A DNA stretch of 64,000 nucleotides from Amia ocellicauda (lineage: Eukaryota > Chordata > Actinopteri > Amiiformes > Amiidae), in assembly GCF_036373705.1 (NCBI RefSeq), contig NC_089856.1:13298501-13362500 (forward strand), given 5' to 3'. Position numbers and translations under genes: made by a program. Below the pieces are notes generated by a model. The model was given only the letters and a program-made list of their open reading frames with translations, did no database searches and was not told where the DNA came from. Positions 49,547-62,453 of the stretch are shown in pieces (the stretch's first letter is position 1; each line of letters begins with the position of its first letter).

Positions 49547-49599
49547 CACCCCCCCCTAGAAAAGGACTGCCCGACAGGCAGGCCGGGAGAGAGAAGGGA

Positions 49600-49833
49600 G
49601 GGAGAAGAGGAAGGTACAGGGGAAGGGGAGGGAAAGGGCCGGGAGAGGAAGTCCGCATTGAGGTGCTGAGGGCCGGGGCGGTGACGGACTCGGAAGTTGA
49701 ACTCCTGCAGGGCGAGATACCAGCGGGTGATGCGGTGGTTGGAGTCTCTCATGTGGTGCAGCCACTGCAGGGGGGCGTGGTCCGTCTCCAGGGTGAAGGG
49801 GCGCCCCAGGAGGTAGTAGCGGAGTGTCTCCAC
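49600..49833 (-). pseudogene. Gypsy RNase H C-terminal fragment
   Basis: METLRYYLLGRPFTLETDHA and the following HRITRWYLALQEFNF are the conserved end of the gypsy RNase H domain and tether. It is followed directly by a proline/serine-rich tail and the 3' LTR, so RNase H is the last pol domain in this element. Confidence 0.85.
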
Positions 49834-50206
49834 AGCCCCCTCGGTTTTTGGTTACTCTATACAGCAAGTCTTTTTCGATGTGGAACTGGGGATACGAGCA
49901 CGCCCTTTGTGCATTCACTATGCGACCCTCCACAACTGCGACCTGGTCATATAACCGACCCAGGGCATCATCCCGGGACTGGTCCAGGGCAAAATCAGAA
50001 ACCCGGGAGAAGATGGGATCCAGGGCTGCGCCAGAGGTGTCGGCCCTCCTGGTGGAGGAAGGGGAGAGCTTGCGAGTCCAAGAACTCGTTCCCTTTCGCC
50101 AGGGGGCGCATGGCCAGGCTATGTCCAGGCTGCCTGTGACGCCGGCCTGTCACCCTGGCTGTTCCAGGGGACCGCACACTACCTGGGGAGAGAGAAAAGG
50201 AGGGGG

Positions 50207-50980
50207 CTAAGGAGACAGGTTTATTTGTGGGACGGGTAAGGGAAGAAGGGCAAGCGGGTCGGGGAAAGACAGGTTTAGGAGCTGGGGTTTCCGGGGGAGT
50301 CGGGTCAGAGAGGGTCTTGGGAACAGAAGGGAGGGTGCCCGCCGTCGGGAGGTGGCATCGTCCCGGGCAGCGAGGTGGTTCTCTGCCAGTCTGGTGGCCT
50401 CCTCCAGGTCTTCGGGTTGGTGGGCTTGCACCCACTCTACGGAGGGACGTGGGAGATGGCAGATTAACTGCTCCAGGGCCACCAGGTCGGCAACTTCCGT
50501 GGCGGAGTGCTCGTCCAGCTTGAGCCAGTGGTGGCAGGCGTCCCGCAGCTGTTGTGTGAAGGCCTGGTGCCGGGAGCCGGATTCGAATCGGATGCTTCTG
50601 TCTGTTGTCAGGCCGACCCAGTCCAGGACACTGTCCTTCAGTTTCTTGTAGTCCAGGGCGTCCTCTGGACTGAGCACTCGGGCGGCGGACTGCGCCTCCC
50701 CGGTCAACAGGGGAGCCATGTGTACCACCCACTCCGACTCCGGCCAGCCGCAAAACCGGGCAGTGCGCTCGAAGATGGTTAGAAAAGCCTCCGGATCGTC
50801 CTCCGGCCCCATCTTCGGGATCCTCAGTCCAGGCCAAGCTGGGTTCGAAGCGGCCGCAGCAGGAGCAGGTGCAGGAGCTCGCACCTGAAGTTGCTGGACC
50901 AGCGCATCCAGGGTGTGTTGTTGCTGAGCCTGCAGCTGCACCATTGCGGCCAGCAATTGTTCCACAGAAGCTGCCTCCAC
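50207..50980 (-). CDS. Ty3/gypsy gag protein (copy 2)
   Basis: Homologous to the gag of copy 1 (MEAASVEQLLAAMVQLQAQQ start, EAFLTIFERTARFCGWPESE core). About 257 residues with an intact frame. A segment around the LRSLRFEP-type region of copy 1 is shortened here. It encodes only a structural protein; pol is deleted. Confidence 0.75.
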   Translation of the reverse strand: MEAASVEQLLAAMVQLQAQQQHTLDALVQQLQVRAPAPAPAAAASNPAWPGLRIPKMGPEDDPEAFLTIFERTARFCGWPESEWVVHMAPLLTGEAQSAARVLSPEDALDYKKLKDSVLDWVGLTTDRSIRFESGSRHQAFTQQLRDACHHWLKLDEHSATEVADLVALEQLICHLPRPSVEWVQAHQPEDLEEATRLAENHLAARDDATSRRRAPSLLFPRPSLTRLPRKPQLLNLSFPDPLALLPLPVPQINLSP

Positions 50981-51039
50981 GCACCAGGTTGGTCCTCAGT
51001 GACAGTGTGCCGCGGATCTTCCCCACATCGGCCACCAAA

Positions 51040-51401
51040 TGTAAAAGCCGGATCACAAGGAGGGAGAGAGTCTCGGGTTCCGTTGGTGTCCAGGGTTTAT
51101 TGGGGTTCACAGGGGACAAACACAAGGGGGTAAAATAATCAAAGCAAAACAAAACGTCCACACAAAATAGGGGGCTCCGGGCAGTTAGGGTTATAGGTCT
51201 CAGTCCTTCTTCTCGGCGGTTAGCTGCCCCCGTCGGGGAGGGAGAGGGATTAAATAGGCAAGGCACAGCTGCCGCTGATGTCACAGTCACCTCGGTGCCC
51301 ATTGCCCGCAGCCGTGAGTGGACAACACAGCTGCGGCACAAGAGCACCTAATCAGCGGACGTCAGCAGCAGCCGTGCCGTGACAGACAGCAGCCTGTCAC
51401 A
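51040..51401 (-). repeat. 5' LTR of gypsy copy 2
   Basis: Same ends as the partner LTR (TGTGACAGG...TTTTACA on the minus strand), 362 bases. Divergence between the two LTRs is modest by eye, so this is not a brand-new insertion. Confidence 0.88.
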
Positions 51402-52379
51402 CACTCCTAAAAGCAGAAAACAGACACACACCTGGATTAGTGAGGTGCAGGCCAGCGGGCACACACGTAGAGAGGAAAATACAAGCTGCACACTCAATAG
51501 CTCCGATACAGATTCATTTCATAAACCAACGTTTCGGTAGACAAGCTGCCATCGTCTGGGCTTTGAGCAAATTCAGAGAAAAACTAGTAAGAGGAAATTA
51601 GATACAGATATGAGCAATAAGCATCTTTAGCAGGAACTAATTACATCACAAGACATTTGACATGCGTTTACATTTCATAATCAAATTCGGTATTATTTAC
51701 ATAATGACTAACCAATCAAAACAGCAAGAACAAGACACTACCATAGTGGTGCAGTCAATACAAGAGATGGTTTGATTCCTGGCTCTACAAATGTATTAAA
51801 GAAAAAACAAAGTTATCAACACAAGAATGGTTGATTTCTTCTGAGAAATTGTGGGTTATTATGCAATTCATTTGCTGCAGTTCAACTAGAAATTAGTGCC
51901 AATGAATGTAACCACCAATCAAAAACCTTCCTAGGAGTGAGAAGCAGGGATTGTGTGGCAGTCTGCAGTCTACACAATATTTGTATTCCTTGAACCACAT
52001 GCCTGCTTCCCTGTGCTGGATCCTACCAGCTGATTTTATTGTCCTGTGATTCAGGAGAAGACTTTAATAGGATACTCACAGAGCAGGCTCTCTCGACTCT
52101 ACTGGATGCTCCCTGTGTGTCATCTTGAGTTCGTCTCGTGTCGTCTCACCTCCTTGTCCCTCATCCCTCACATTGATTGAAAACTGACTTTGCAGCATTA
52201 GCTGTTAATGTACAGTTCACCCCCTAGTTCCAACGAGCATGGGTGAAAGTATCTGCTGTGTGATGAATTTTTGGTTTCTTTCAAGCATTTTTGTTTCAGG
52301 GTTGGAAAACCTCTGTTTCCTTTAGTTTTTTAAAACAAAATAGTGTGACAATGATACGAGAGCAACTCCAATCTTCTGG
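51402..52379. other. Spacer, no gene seen
   Basis: Around 51515-51570 the text ATAAACCAACGTTTCGGTAG and GCTGCCATCGTCTGGGC resembles a motif recurring in retroelement ends, but I could not classify it. Otherwise A/T-rich with chance frames. Confidence 0.4.
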
Positions 52380-54110
52380 GCCCAGTTTTTCAAAACTTTT
52401 GATCTGGATCAGAATGATCCAGATTTTGTAATCCCCTTTCCTGCAATCCAGGATCAGAGTCATCTTGCTGATTTTGTGTCGGTTTTTCATAAAATAATCA
52501 GATAGGATCATTCTGATCCAGATACCACAAGATCAAGATTACAGAATCCTGATTTGAATAGGCCTCTGTTTAGCATGTTAGGCCAAAAAGACATGAGTGA
52601 ACTAGACTAAAAAAGTGTAACACAAAGTTTGTATGTTACTTTTATTCACATATACATAACTGTAATGCATAAGATAACTTATAGACAAAATTCAACTCTC
52701 AAATGGATAACAAAATAATTAACAACACAAAACTTCACATTTCACTGAAAACTGTTAATTCAAGGAACCTTTTAATAATAAAGGTTCAATAGAGCATCTC
52801 TCATTGACCTTCCAGCTGGTCCATTCGGCTGCAATGCTAACAATGGTGTGTCAGGGCCATCCACTTGGGGCTGTGGAAGATCACCGCTGTCATCATGGAG
52901 AGAAACTGCGTGTTTGAGCTATGTTATGAAGGACAATACAGGCGAGAATTATGTTGCATGCTCGCTGTGGCTCAACATGTAGGTAGTTCAGACATGCAAA
53001 GCCCCTCTTCAACACTACATTTAGGCACTTAATTGTGCTCCTGGTTGTTCTTTGTTGAATCTTTCCTCTGCATCAGTGCTTGCTGTGGCAAAAGGTGTCA
53101 TTAGCCATGGTAAGAGTGGGTACGCACTGTCACCTAGTAAGAATGCCCTCGGGGGGGTTTTGTTGAAAGATTTGGAAGATATTACTCAGAATTCATGTGT
53201 CATGGACAGGCCCTGGCCATTTCACCATGCAGTTGGTTATGATGAGGTCTGCATCTCCCTCACATTACACATTGATGCAGTGCCACCCCTTTCTGTTCAC
53301 AAACTCCCATTCCCTCTCATGGGGTGCCTGGATGTGGACATGGGTGCAATACATCACCCCAATAATATTTGGCATATTGGCTTGATCATCTTTATGTGTT
53401 CTGGATTAGTTGGAAAAGTAACAAACTGGCAAGGCTGGCCAATGCAAAGGAATCTCTCTGTACCAAAGAACTGATCGTGAATTTATGGAGGCCCAAACTG
53501 TCTCCAATGACATGGTAAAATACCACTGTGAACGGCAGAGCAAGTGAAACTACTGTAGATTAATTTAAAGCAGAAGACCACCAAAGACCACAGTCAAAAT
53601 ACCCTCAAACAGGGAACAAGCCACACAAACGAGGAGAATTCACAGATATCATTCTTGACATCATTGGTAGACCAAGATCTCAGGCTCTGCATGGCATTTA
53701 ATCTGTCTCACAAGAAGGTGAGTCAGGGCTTTGTGGGACTGAGAATGATGTTAGGGATTCTGGTCCCGTTAATGAGTCAGAAGACCACCTCCTGACCTCC
53801 ATCATGCTAACTCCTGTGGAGACAGAGTCTGGAGTCCCACCAGCTAGTGGCACACCACAACAATCCGAGGATCCTCATTCCCCACAGGTAGAACCACCCC
53901 CAAAAGACGAAAACATGTTGAGAAAAACAACAACAATAATGATGCTTATGGAGAACTTGTGACGAGGGAATCTGAAAAAGCTGAAAAACAGATTAGTCTA
54001 GCTGAAGAGCAAATCAAGCTGACCTTTCTCCAACAGAAAGACGCAAAACATTCATCTTCTTCAAAAACAACTGCAAGATGCTGGTGTTAATTTTTCCGAT
54101 GAGGAAATTT
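52380..54110 (-). mobile_element. PIF/Harbinger element remnant
   Basis: The transposase remnant lies at 52920-53470 on the minus strand. At 52380-52560 there is a terminal-type region with two copies of a palindrome built on GATCTGGATCAGAATGATCC. On the plus strand, 53700-54100 contains degenerate coding such as KAEKQISLAEEQIKLTFLQQ, which could be the C terminus of the second (Myb-like) Harbinger protein, encoded divergently as usual in this superfamily. The right terminus is not found because a Tc1-like element interrupts it at 54171. Confidence 0.6.
52920..53470 (-). pseudogene. Harbinger (HARBI1-like) transposase remnant
   Basis: Minus-strand reading across several frames gives PNIIGVMYCTHVHIQAP, then EWEFVNRKG, INV, DADLIITNCMVKWPGPVHD, LLGDSAYPLLPWLMTPF, TDAEERFNKEQ and LKRGFACLNYLHVEPQRACN followed by IILACIVLHN, in the order found in HARBI1-type DDE transposases (the GDSxYPL block is diagnostic). 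At least three frameshifts and two stops. The HARBI1 gene itself is domesticated and intact in vertebrates, so this is a transposon copy. Confidence 0.85.
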
Positions 54111-54172
54111 TGACAATTTGTTTTTTGCAGCTACTATTTTCCATTGCTAAAATTGCACATTTTCTGTTTATA

Positions 54173-54905
54173 CAGTGCATCTGGAAAGTATTCACAGCAC
54201 TTCACTTTTTCCACATTTTGTTGTGTTACAGCCTTATTCCAAAATGGATTAAATTAATTATTTTCCTCAAAATTCTACAAACAATACCCCATAATGACAA
54301 CGTGAAAGAAGTTTGTTTAAAATCTTTGCAAATGTATTAATGTCTGGAGGAACATCATGTCTGGAGGAAACCAGGCACCGCTCATCACCTGGCCAATACC
54401 ATCCCTACAGTGAAGCATGGTGGTGGCAGCATCATGCTGTGGGGATGTCTTTCAGCGGCAGGAACTGGGAGACTAGTCAGGATCGAGGGAAAGATGAATG
54501 CAGCAATGTACGGAGACATCCTTGGTGAAAACCTGCTCCAGAGCGCTCTGGACCTCAGACTGGGGCGACGGTTCAACAACGACCCTAAGCACACAGCCAA
54601 TGAAACAAAGGAGTGGCTACAGGACAACTCTGTCAATGTCATTGAGTGGCTCAGCCAGAGCCCAGACTTGAACCTGATTGAACATCTCTGGAGAGATCTG
54701 AAAATGGCTGTGCACCAATGCTCCCCATCCAACCTGATGGAGCTTGAGAGGTCCTGCAAAGAAGAATGGGAGAAACTGCCCAAAAATAGGTGTGCCAAGC
54801 TTGTAGCATCATACTCAAAAAGCCTTGAGGCTGTAATTGGTGCCAAAGGTTCTTCAACAAAGTATTGAGCAAAGGCTGTGAATACTTATGTACATGTGCT
54901 TGGTG
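54173..54905 (+). mobile_element. Third Tc1-like family, internally deleted
   Basis: Left terminus CAGTGCATCTGGAAAGTATT after a TA, followed by CCACATTTTGTTGTGTTACA, a well-known terminal region of fish Tc1-like elements. The first half of the transposase is deleted (junction near 54345). The 3' terminal repeat is missing; similarity stops at about 54900 after GTGAATACTTATGTACATGT. Confidence 0.85.
54340..54868 (+). pseudogene. Tc1-like transposase C-terminal part
   Basis: The frame from 54410 gives MKHGGGSIMLWGCLSAAGTG and continues to KGSSTKY-stop at 54868. It keeps NDPKHTANETKEWLQ (second Asp region, shortened just before it) and SPDLNLIEHLWRDLK (Glu; LNLIE instead of the usual LNPIE). 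The DNA-binding half is absent, so it is inactive. Confidence 0.85.
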
Positions 54906-55051
54906 TCTTTAAAACAACTCCGTCACAGGGCGCATGTCTCTCAGTACAGCAGTGCAGTAAAGTAAGGAGTTAATCCTGTGCCTTTCATTGGGGATTTCAT
55001 CTCCTCTCTCTTTTTCCCTCCTCTGTTTCGGTCACCCTCTCTTCTTGTTCT

Positions 55052-55252
55052 TTAGAAGAACTTATGCTGTTTTGAAGGCAAAGTGTGGTCACACAAAATA
55101 TTGACTTGATATAGATTCTTCTTCTGTTCACTCATTTTTCATTTGTTAATTGATAAATATAATCTATTAACATGTCTATTTTGGAAAGCATTCTTCCTTT
55201 ACAGCATTTTTTCACACCTGCCTAAAACATTTGCACAGAACTGTATTTATAA
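55052..55252. mobile_element. Tc1-like terminal fragment, repeated from 36040-36292
   Basis: AGAAGAACTTATGCTGTTTT and GGCAAAGTGTGGTCACAC... match the fragment inside the MITE at 36 kb; it ends TTTTTTCACACCTGCCTAAA then ACATTTGCACAGAACTGTAT. No coding part. Confidence 0.65.
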
Positions 55253-55272
55253 ATTACTTGTATTTCATTTAG

Positions 55273-55413
55273 GAAACACATGTTTTTCTGATGCTGGATT
55301 TTGGAGAGAGCACTGAGGAAATGATATATGGTTTTCCTGGCAGCAATCATTCATCAGCTGTTTTGAAAGGAAATTTTAAAGGGAAAATCATCATCAATTA
55401 ATCATTCTGGCAG
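55273..55413 (+). other. Twin of candidate exon 36957-37104, broken
   Basis: The same acceptor (TTCATTTAG) and donor (TCTGGCAG/GTAGG). The frame reads MLDFGESTEEMIYGFPGSN then HSSAVLKGNFKGK and meets a TAA. Shared codons around GFPGSNHS, despite surrounding differences, suggest a duplicated true exon. Confidence 0.4.
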
Positions 55414-55448
55414 GTAGGACATTAATCAATAACAATTTATATTAGGGA

Positions 55449-55466
55449 ATATATATATACACTATA

Positions 55467-55524
<58 letters not shown>
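55449..55524. repeat. TA dinucleotide microsatellite, host of Tc1-like copy 2
   Basis: Impure AT repeat that continues after the transposon (57098-57121), so the transposon landed inside it. Confidence 0.9.
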
Positions 55525-55527
<3 letters not shown>

Positions 55528-57097
55528 TGAGGGAAAAAACTATTTGATCCCCTGCTGATTTTGTATGTTTGCCCACTGACAAAGAAATGATCAGTCTATA
55601 ATTTTAATGGTAGGTGTATTTTAACAGTGAGAGACAGAATAACAACAAAACAAAACAAAAAAACGCATTTCAAAAAAGTTATAAATTGATTTGCATATTA
55701 ATGAGGGAAATAAGTATTTGATCCCCTATCAATCAGCAAGATTTCTGGCTCCCAGGTGCCTTTTATACAGGTAACGAGCTGAGATTAGGAGCACTCTCTT
55801 AAAGGGAGTGCTCCTAATCTCATACCTGTATAAAAGACACCTGTCCACAGAAGCAATCAATCAATCAGATTCCAAACTCTCCACCATGGCCAAGACCAAA
55901 GAGCTGTCCAAGGATGTCAGGGACAAGACTGTAGACCTACACAAGGCTGGAATGGGCTACAAGACCATCGCCAAGCAGCTTGGTGAGAAGGTGACACAGT
56001 TGGTGCGATTATTCGCAAATGGAAGAAACACAAAATAACTGTCAGTCTCCCTCGGTCTGGGGCTCCATGCAAGATCTCACCTCGTGGAGTTTCAATGATC
56101 ATGAGAACGGTGAGGAATCAGCCCAGAACTACACGGGAGGATCTTGTTAATGATCTCAAGGCAGCTGGGACCATAGTCACCAAGAAAACAATTGGTAACA
56201 CACTACGCCGTGAAGGACTGAAATCCTGCAGCGCCCGCAAGGTCCCCCTGCTCAAGAAAGCACATGTACAGGCCCGTCTGAAGTTTGCCAATGAACATCT
56301 GAATGATTCAGAGGAGAACTGGGTGAAAGTGTTGTGGTCAGATGAGACCAAAATCAAGCTCTTTGGCATCAACTCAACTCGCCGTGTTTGGAGGAGGAGG
56401 AATGACCCCAAGAACACCATCCCCATCGTCAAACATGGAGGTGGAAACATTATGCTTTGCAGTTCTTTTTCTGCTTAGGGGACAGGACAACTGCACCGCA
56501 TCAAAGGGACGATGGACGGGGCCATGTACCGTCAAATCTTGGGTGAGAACCTCCTTCCCTCAGCCAGGGCATTGAAAATGGGTCGTGGATGGGTATTCCA
56601 GCATGACAATGACCCAAAACACACAGCCAAGGCAACAAAGGAGTGGCTCAAGAAGAAGCACATTAAGGTCCTGGAGTGGCCTAGCCAGTCTCCAGACCTT
56701 AATCCCATAGAAAATCTGTGGAGGGAGCTGAAGGTTCGAGTTGCCAAACGTCAGCCTCAAAACCTTAATGACTTGGAGAGGATCTGCAAAGAGGAGTGGG
56801 ACAAAATCCCTCCTGAGATGTGTGCAAACCTGGTGGCCAACTACAAGAAACGTCTGACCTCTGTGATTGCCAACAAGGGTTTTGCCACCAAGTACTAAGT
56901 CGAAGGGGTCAAATACTTATTTCCCTCATTAACATGCAAATCAATTTATAACTTGATTTTTAACTTGATTTTTTTGTTGTTATTCTGTCTCTCACTGTTA
57001 AAATACACCTACCATTAAAATTATAGACTGATCATTTCTTTGTCAGTGGGCAAACGTACAAAATCATCAGGGGATCAAATTCTTTTTTCCCTCACTG
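55525..57097 (+). mobile_element. Tc1-like transposon (copy 2), full length
   Basis: Ends CAGTGAGGGAAAAAACTATT and the inverse (TTTTTTCCCTCACTG), flanked by TA. Same family as 9517-11098, with scattered differences and indels; a few bases are missing from one palindrome arm (near 55820). Confidence 0.95.
55886..56898 (+). pseudogene. Tc1-like transposase, two lesions
   Basis: Starts at the CCACCATGG near 55886 with [14 protein letters not shown]. One base is missing near 55996 (GTGACACAGTTGG compared with GTGACAACAGTTGG in copy 1), shifting the frame. Reading resumes by 56095 ([18 protein letters not shown]) and meets a TAG at 56476-56478 where copy 1 has AAG. The last frame runs to 56898 (GFATKY). 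All three catalytic motifs are present ([26 protein letters not shown]). Confidence 0.9.
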
Positions 57098-57129
<32 letters not shown>

Positions 57130-57261
57130 ACAAACCGTAAATAAAAAAATAAAAAAATCATAGTATTAAAGAAAAGGTTATTCAAACTTTGGGTAATTTC
57201 CTTCAGGCCAACATAATTCTGGGAGTAATTTTAACACAGTCACTAATGGAAATTTAGATAT

Positions 57262-57700
57262 AGGCCCAGTTATGGAGGACTAGGCACAGGACGGGAGAAC
57301 CCAGGTGTAGACAGAGAAGTCGAAACAGGCGAGGGTCATCAAGAGGGCAGGCAGGCAGGTTGGGCGATGGTACAAACAAGACAGTAGAGGGAATCCAAGA
57401 GGCGGTAGTCAGGGCAGGAAAGCAAAGGTAATAACCAAGAAAAATGCTTAGAAGTGACAACACAAGGAAGATCAAGACTTAGCATTGAATGCAGGAAAAA
57501 AAAAGGGGGAGTTAAATAGTGAAGCAGGGAACAGGGATGTGAGGTGCAGAGCCAATGAGGGTGAAGGCTGAACACTGCATGTGTGGTGTGGAATGTAAAT
57601 GGAACGAGTGGAGCTGGTGAACGGGAAGGACAGGTTCGAATTCGGGGGATGACGACCTCTGGTGAAGAACAGTGGGATGGTGGAGTGAGGATGACACACC
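57262..57700 (-). mobile_element. Possible solo LTR of another gypsy-like family
   Basis: G/A-rich non-coding block with GAGTTAAATAGTGAAGCAGG and AGCCAATGAGGGTGA (CCAAT and TATA-like on the minus strand), and edges near GGAGGACTAGGC and GGATGACACACC. It resembles fish gypsy LTRs; no partner or target duplication seen. Confidence 0.35.
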
Positions 57701-60423
<2,723 letters not shown>

Positions 60424-60715
60424 CACGGACTGGGGGAGGGATGGAGAGAGGGAGGAAGACTGGGATAAGGATACACTGACAGAAACATGTACAGTGAAAC
60501 ATGGACACGGACAAAGCTGTAATGAGACAGGGATGCTAAGAGGCTCACAGACAGGATTAGACACCCATAAACACAGAGAGAGGGACAGTGCCATGACTGA
60601 GCTGTATCCTCTGTAATTATCCAGATTTTTATATAAACAAGCATCTGCTGTGGTGTGCAACTCCTTTAAGTACGTATTTTTAATAAAAATAAATGTTTTT
60701 TAAAAGGAAAACAGA
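60424..60715 (+). other. eef1akmt3: EEF1AKMT3 3'UTR with poly(A) signal
   Basis: AATAAA at 60682-60687 lies about 260 bases after the stop, followed by AAATAAATG and a GT-containing stretch. A normal short 3'UTR; the cleavage site is inferred. Confidence 0.6.
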
Positions 60716-60763
60716 CTCCTGTGTTTCAAACGATCTGCCTCCCTTCAGACACACCCACTTCTT

Positions 60764-60809
<46 letters not shown>

Positions 60810-60958
60810 CGGGACTGCCGAGGAGACAAACCCGTGCATCACGATGGACACCCCTGACAAGCAAGAACACCTCCACCCACTTGCCCTCTCCCTCCCTCTC
60901 TTATCCCCCTGTTCTCCCTCTCTGTCACCTTCCCTCTCTCCTTCAGCTCCCTCTCCCT

Positions 60959-60990
<32 letters not shown>

Positions 60991-61312
60991 TTCGCTCTGT
61001 GCTGATGACTGTAGTTTGTGCTCTCCCAGTAAAGCCTGTTACTTCCAGTGTGTTGGAGAGAGTGAAAGACAGGCTGGGGTGGTGGGATAGTCTGGTCACC
61101 CCAGCACCCCCCTGTCAGACAGCACACAGCTGATCCCTATCTCCCCCCACACACACACACACAAAGACACATATCTGCAAATCTGAGAGCTGCATTTCCT
61201 TTGTTTAAAGGTCTACTGAACAGTGTGTCATTAAAAAAATCAAAAACAGGGCTGCTGTCTCGTGCCATCCTGATCTCTCTTTCCACTTGCTCTTTTTTTA
61301 CTTTCTTTGGCC

Positions 61313-61353
<41 letters not shown>

Positions 61354-62101
61354 CCCCCTCCCTGCTCCCTTCACCTCTCTCTGTCCTGTCTGTAGAGACA
61401 CCCTGATGTGACCCGTCCAGCTCAACTCAAAACAAGGACGAGAAAGTACTGAGGTCAGCAACAAGAGTTGCTGCGTGAGTGTGTGTCTGTCAGAGAGAGT
61501 GAGAGTGTGCACCTGTGTCTGTGTGCACAAGTGTCTGTGAGAGAGTGAGAGTATGTGTAAATGTGTTTGTACGATGTAAGATTGTGTGTGTATCTGTGTA
61601 AGAGTGAGTGTCTGTGTGTGTGTATGTGAGTTAGAGTAGAGGTTTGCCAGTGTTTGTTAATGACAAAATACATTTCACTGTCATTAATTCATTCCTGGTT
61701 GCTTTCTTTTGGAATGTATTTACTTTTAATTACTGAAACACACAGAGTGGAGGAGGGTGCATTCCTGGAGCTGGAGATGGAGGGACAGACAGAGAGAGAG
61801 GGAGAGAGAAAGAGAGGGAGGGAGGGAGCAAGGGGAGGGGGCACAGCAGTGTGTTGTGATTAAACCGTGGCTCAGCAACAAGCTGACTCTATCACCTCTC
61901 ACTGCTGAGATACACAGTCCGGAGCTCAACACGGAGATCTACAACACACACACACACAGGTCTGTAGAGTTGTGTAGTTGGGACCTGGTCTGATTTTGAC
62001 TTTTGGGTGCATGGGAATTGTGTCCAGAGAGAAAGAGAGAGACAAACCAAGAGGCAAAGAGAGACACACAGAGAGGCAGAGATAGTGGTAGAGGTAGAGG
62101 T

Positions 62102-62156
<55 letters not shown>

Positions 62157-62453
62157 CTGAGCACTGGGCTTGTGTCACTGCTTTAGCATATCAATCATCT
62201 CAATCATGTCTTGTCTGACTTGAATTGAATTGAGGGAATACACAGGGAGGCACCAGCACTCTTTTTGAAAAATTCCTAATTTGCTGTGACAAGAGAATAC
62301 TGCTGTATTTATTTATTTATTAATAACAGTTGATTCATTTTAATCACTAATTATTGATGGTAAATATAACTAGTGATCATAAGCAATTACAAGCAGGTGT
62401 ACTTAGTCTGTGCTGTGCTGTACTGAATTGCGCTGTGCTTTATTGTGTTCTAG
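60716..62453. other. Low-complexity intergenic stretch
   Basis: CA repeat 60767-60803, CT repeats 60964-60991 and 61315-61350, GT/GA-rich 61470-61640, GA repeat 62105-62152. The open frames here (Ser/Leu- or Arg/Glu-rich) are translations of these repeats and not genes. The 5' end of the next gene must be in or left of this stretch, but I see no certain first exon. Confidence 0.6.

Larger units (their letters stand above)
49189..51401 (-). mobile_element. Ty3/gypsy retrotransposon copy 2, internally deleted, both LTRs present
   Basis: Minus strand: 5' LTR 51401-51040, primer-binding region just inside (TTTGGTGGCCGATGTGGGG), gag 50980-50207, a remnant of the protease-integrase linker and integrase N terminus (RIVNAQRACSYPQFHI, about 49930-49840), then a RNase H end (PFTLETDHAPLQWLHHMRD, RHRPGPQHLNADFLSRP) at 49833-49600, a G-rich polypurine tract next to the LTR, and the 3' LTR 49546-49189. 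The element begins 11 bases after the stop codon of kinase copy B. Confidence 0.9.

Noticed and set aside
49995..51347. 450-residue minus-strand open frame across gypsy copy 2
   Set aside because: It runs through the LTR and then an alternative frame of gag; the gag frame at 50207-50980 carries the homology to copy 1 and to gypsy capsids, so the longer frame is incidental.
53052..53474. 140-residue plus-strand frame
   Set aside because: It is the opposite strand of the HARBI1-like transposase remnant, which has clear family motifs.
60721..62218. Several Ser/Leu- or Arg/Glu-rich frames on both strands
   Set aside because: All derive from CA, CT and GA simple repeats; no splice or domain support.
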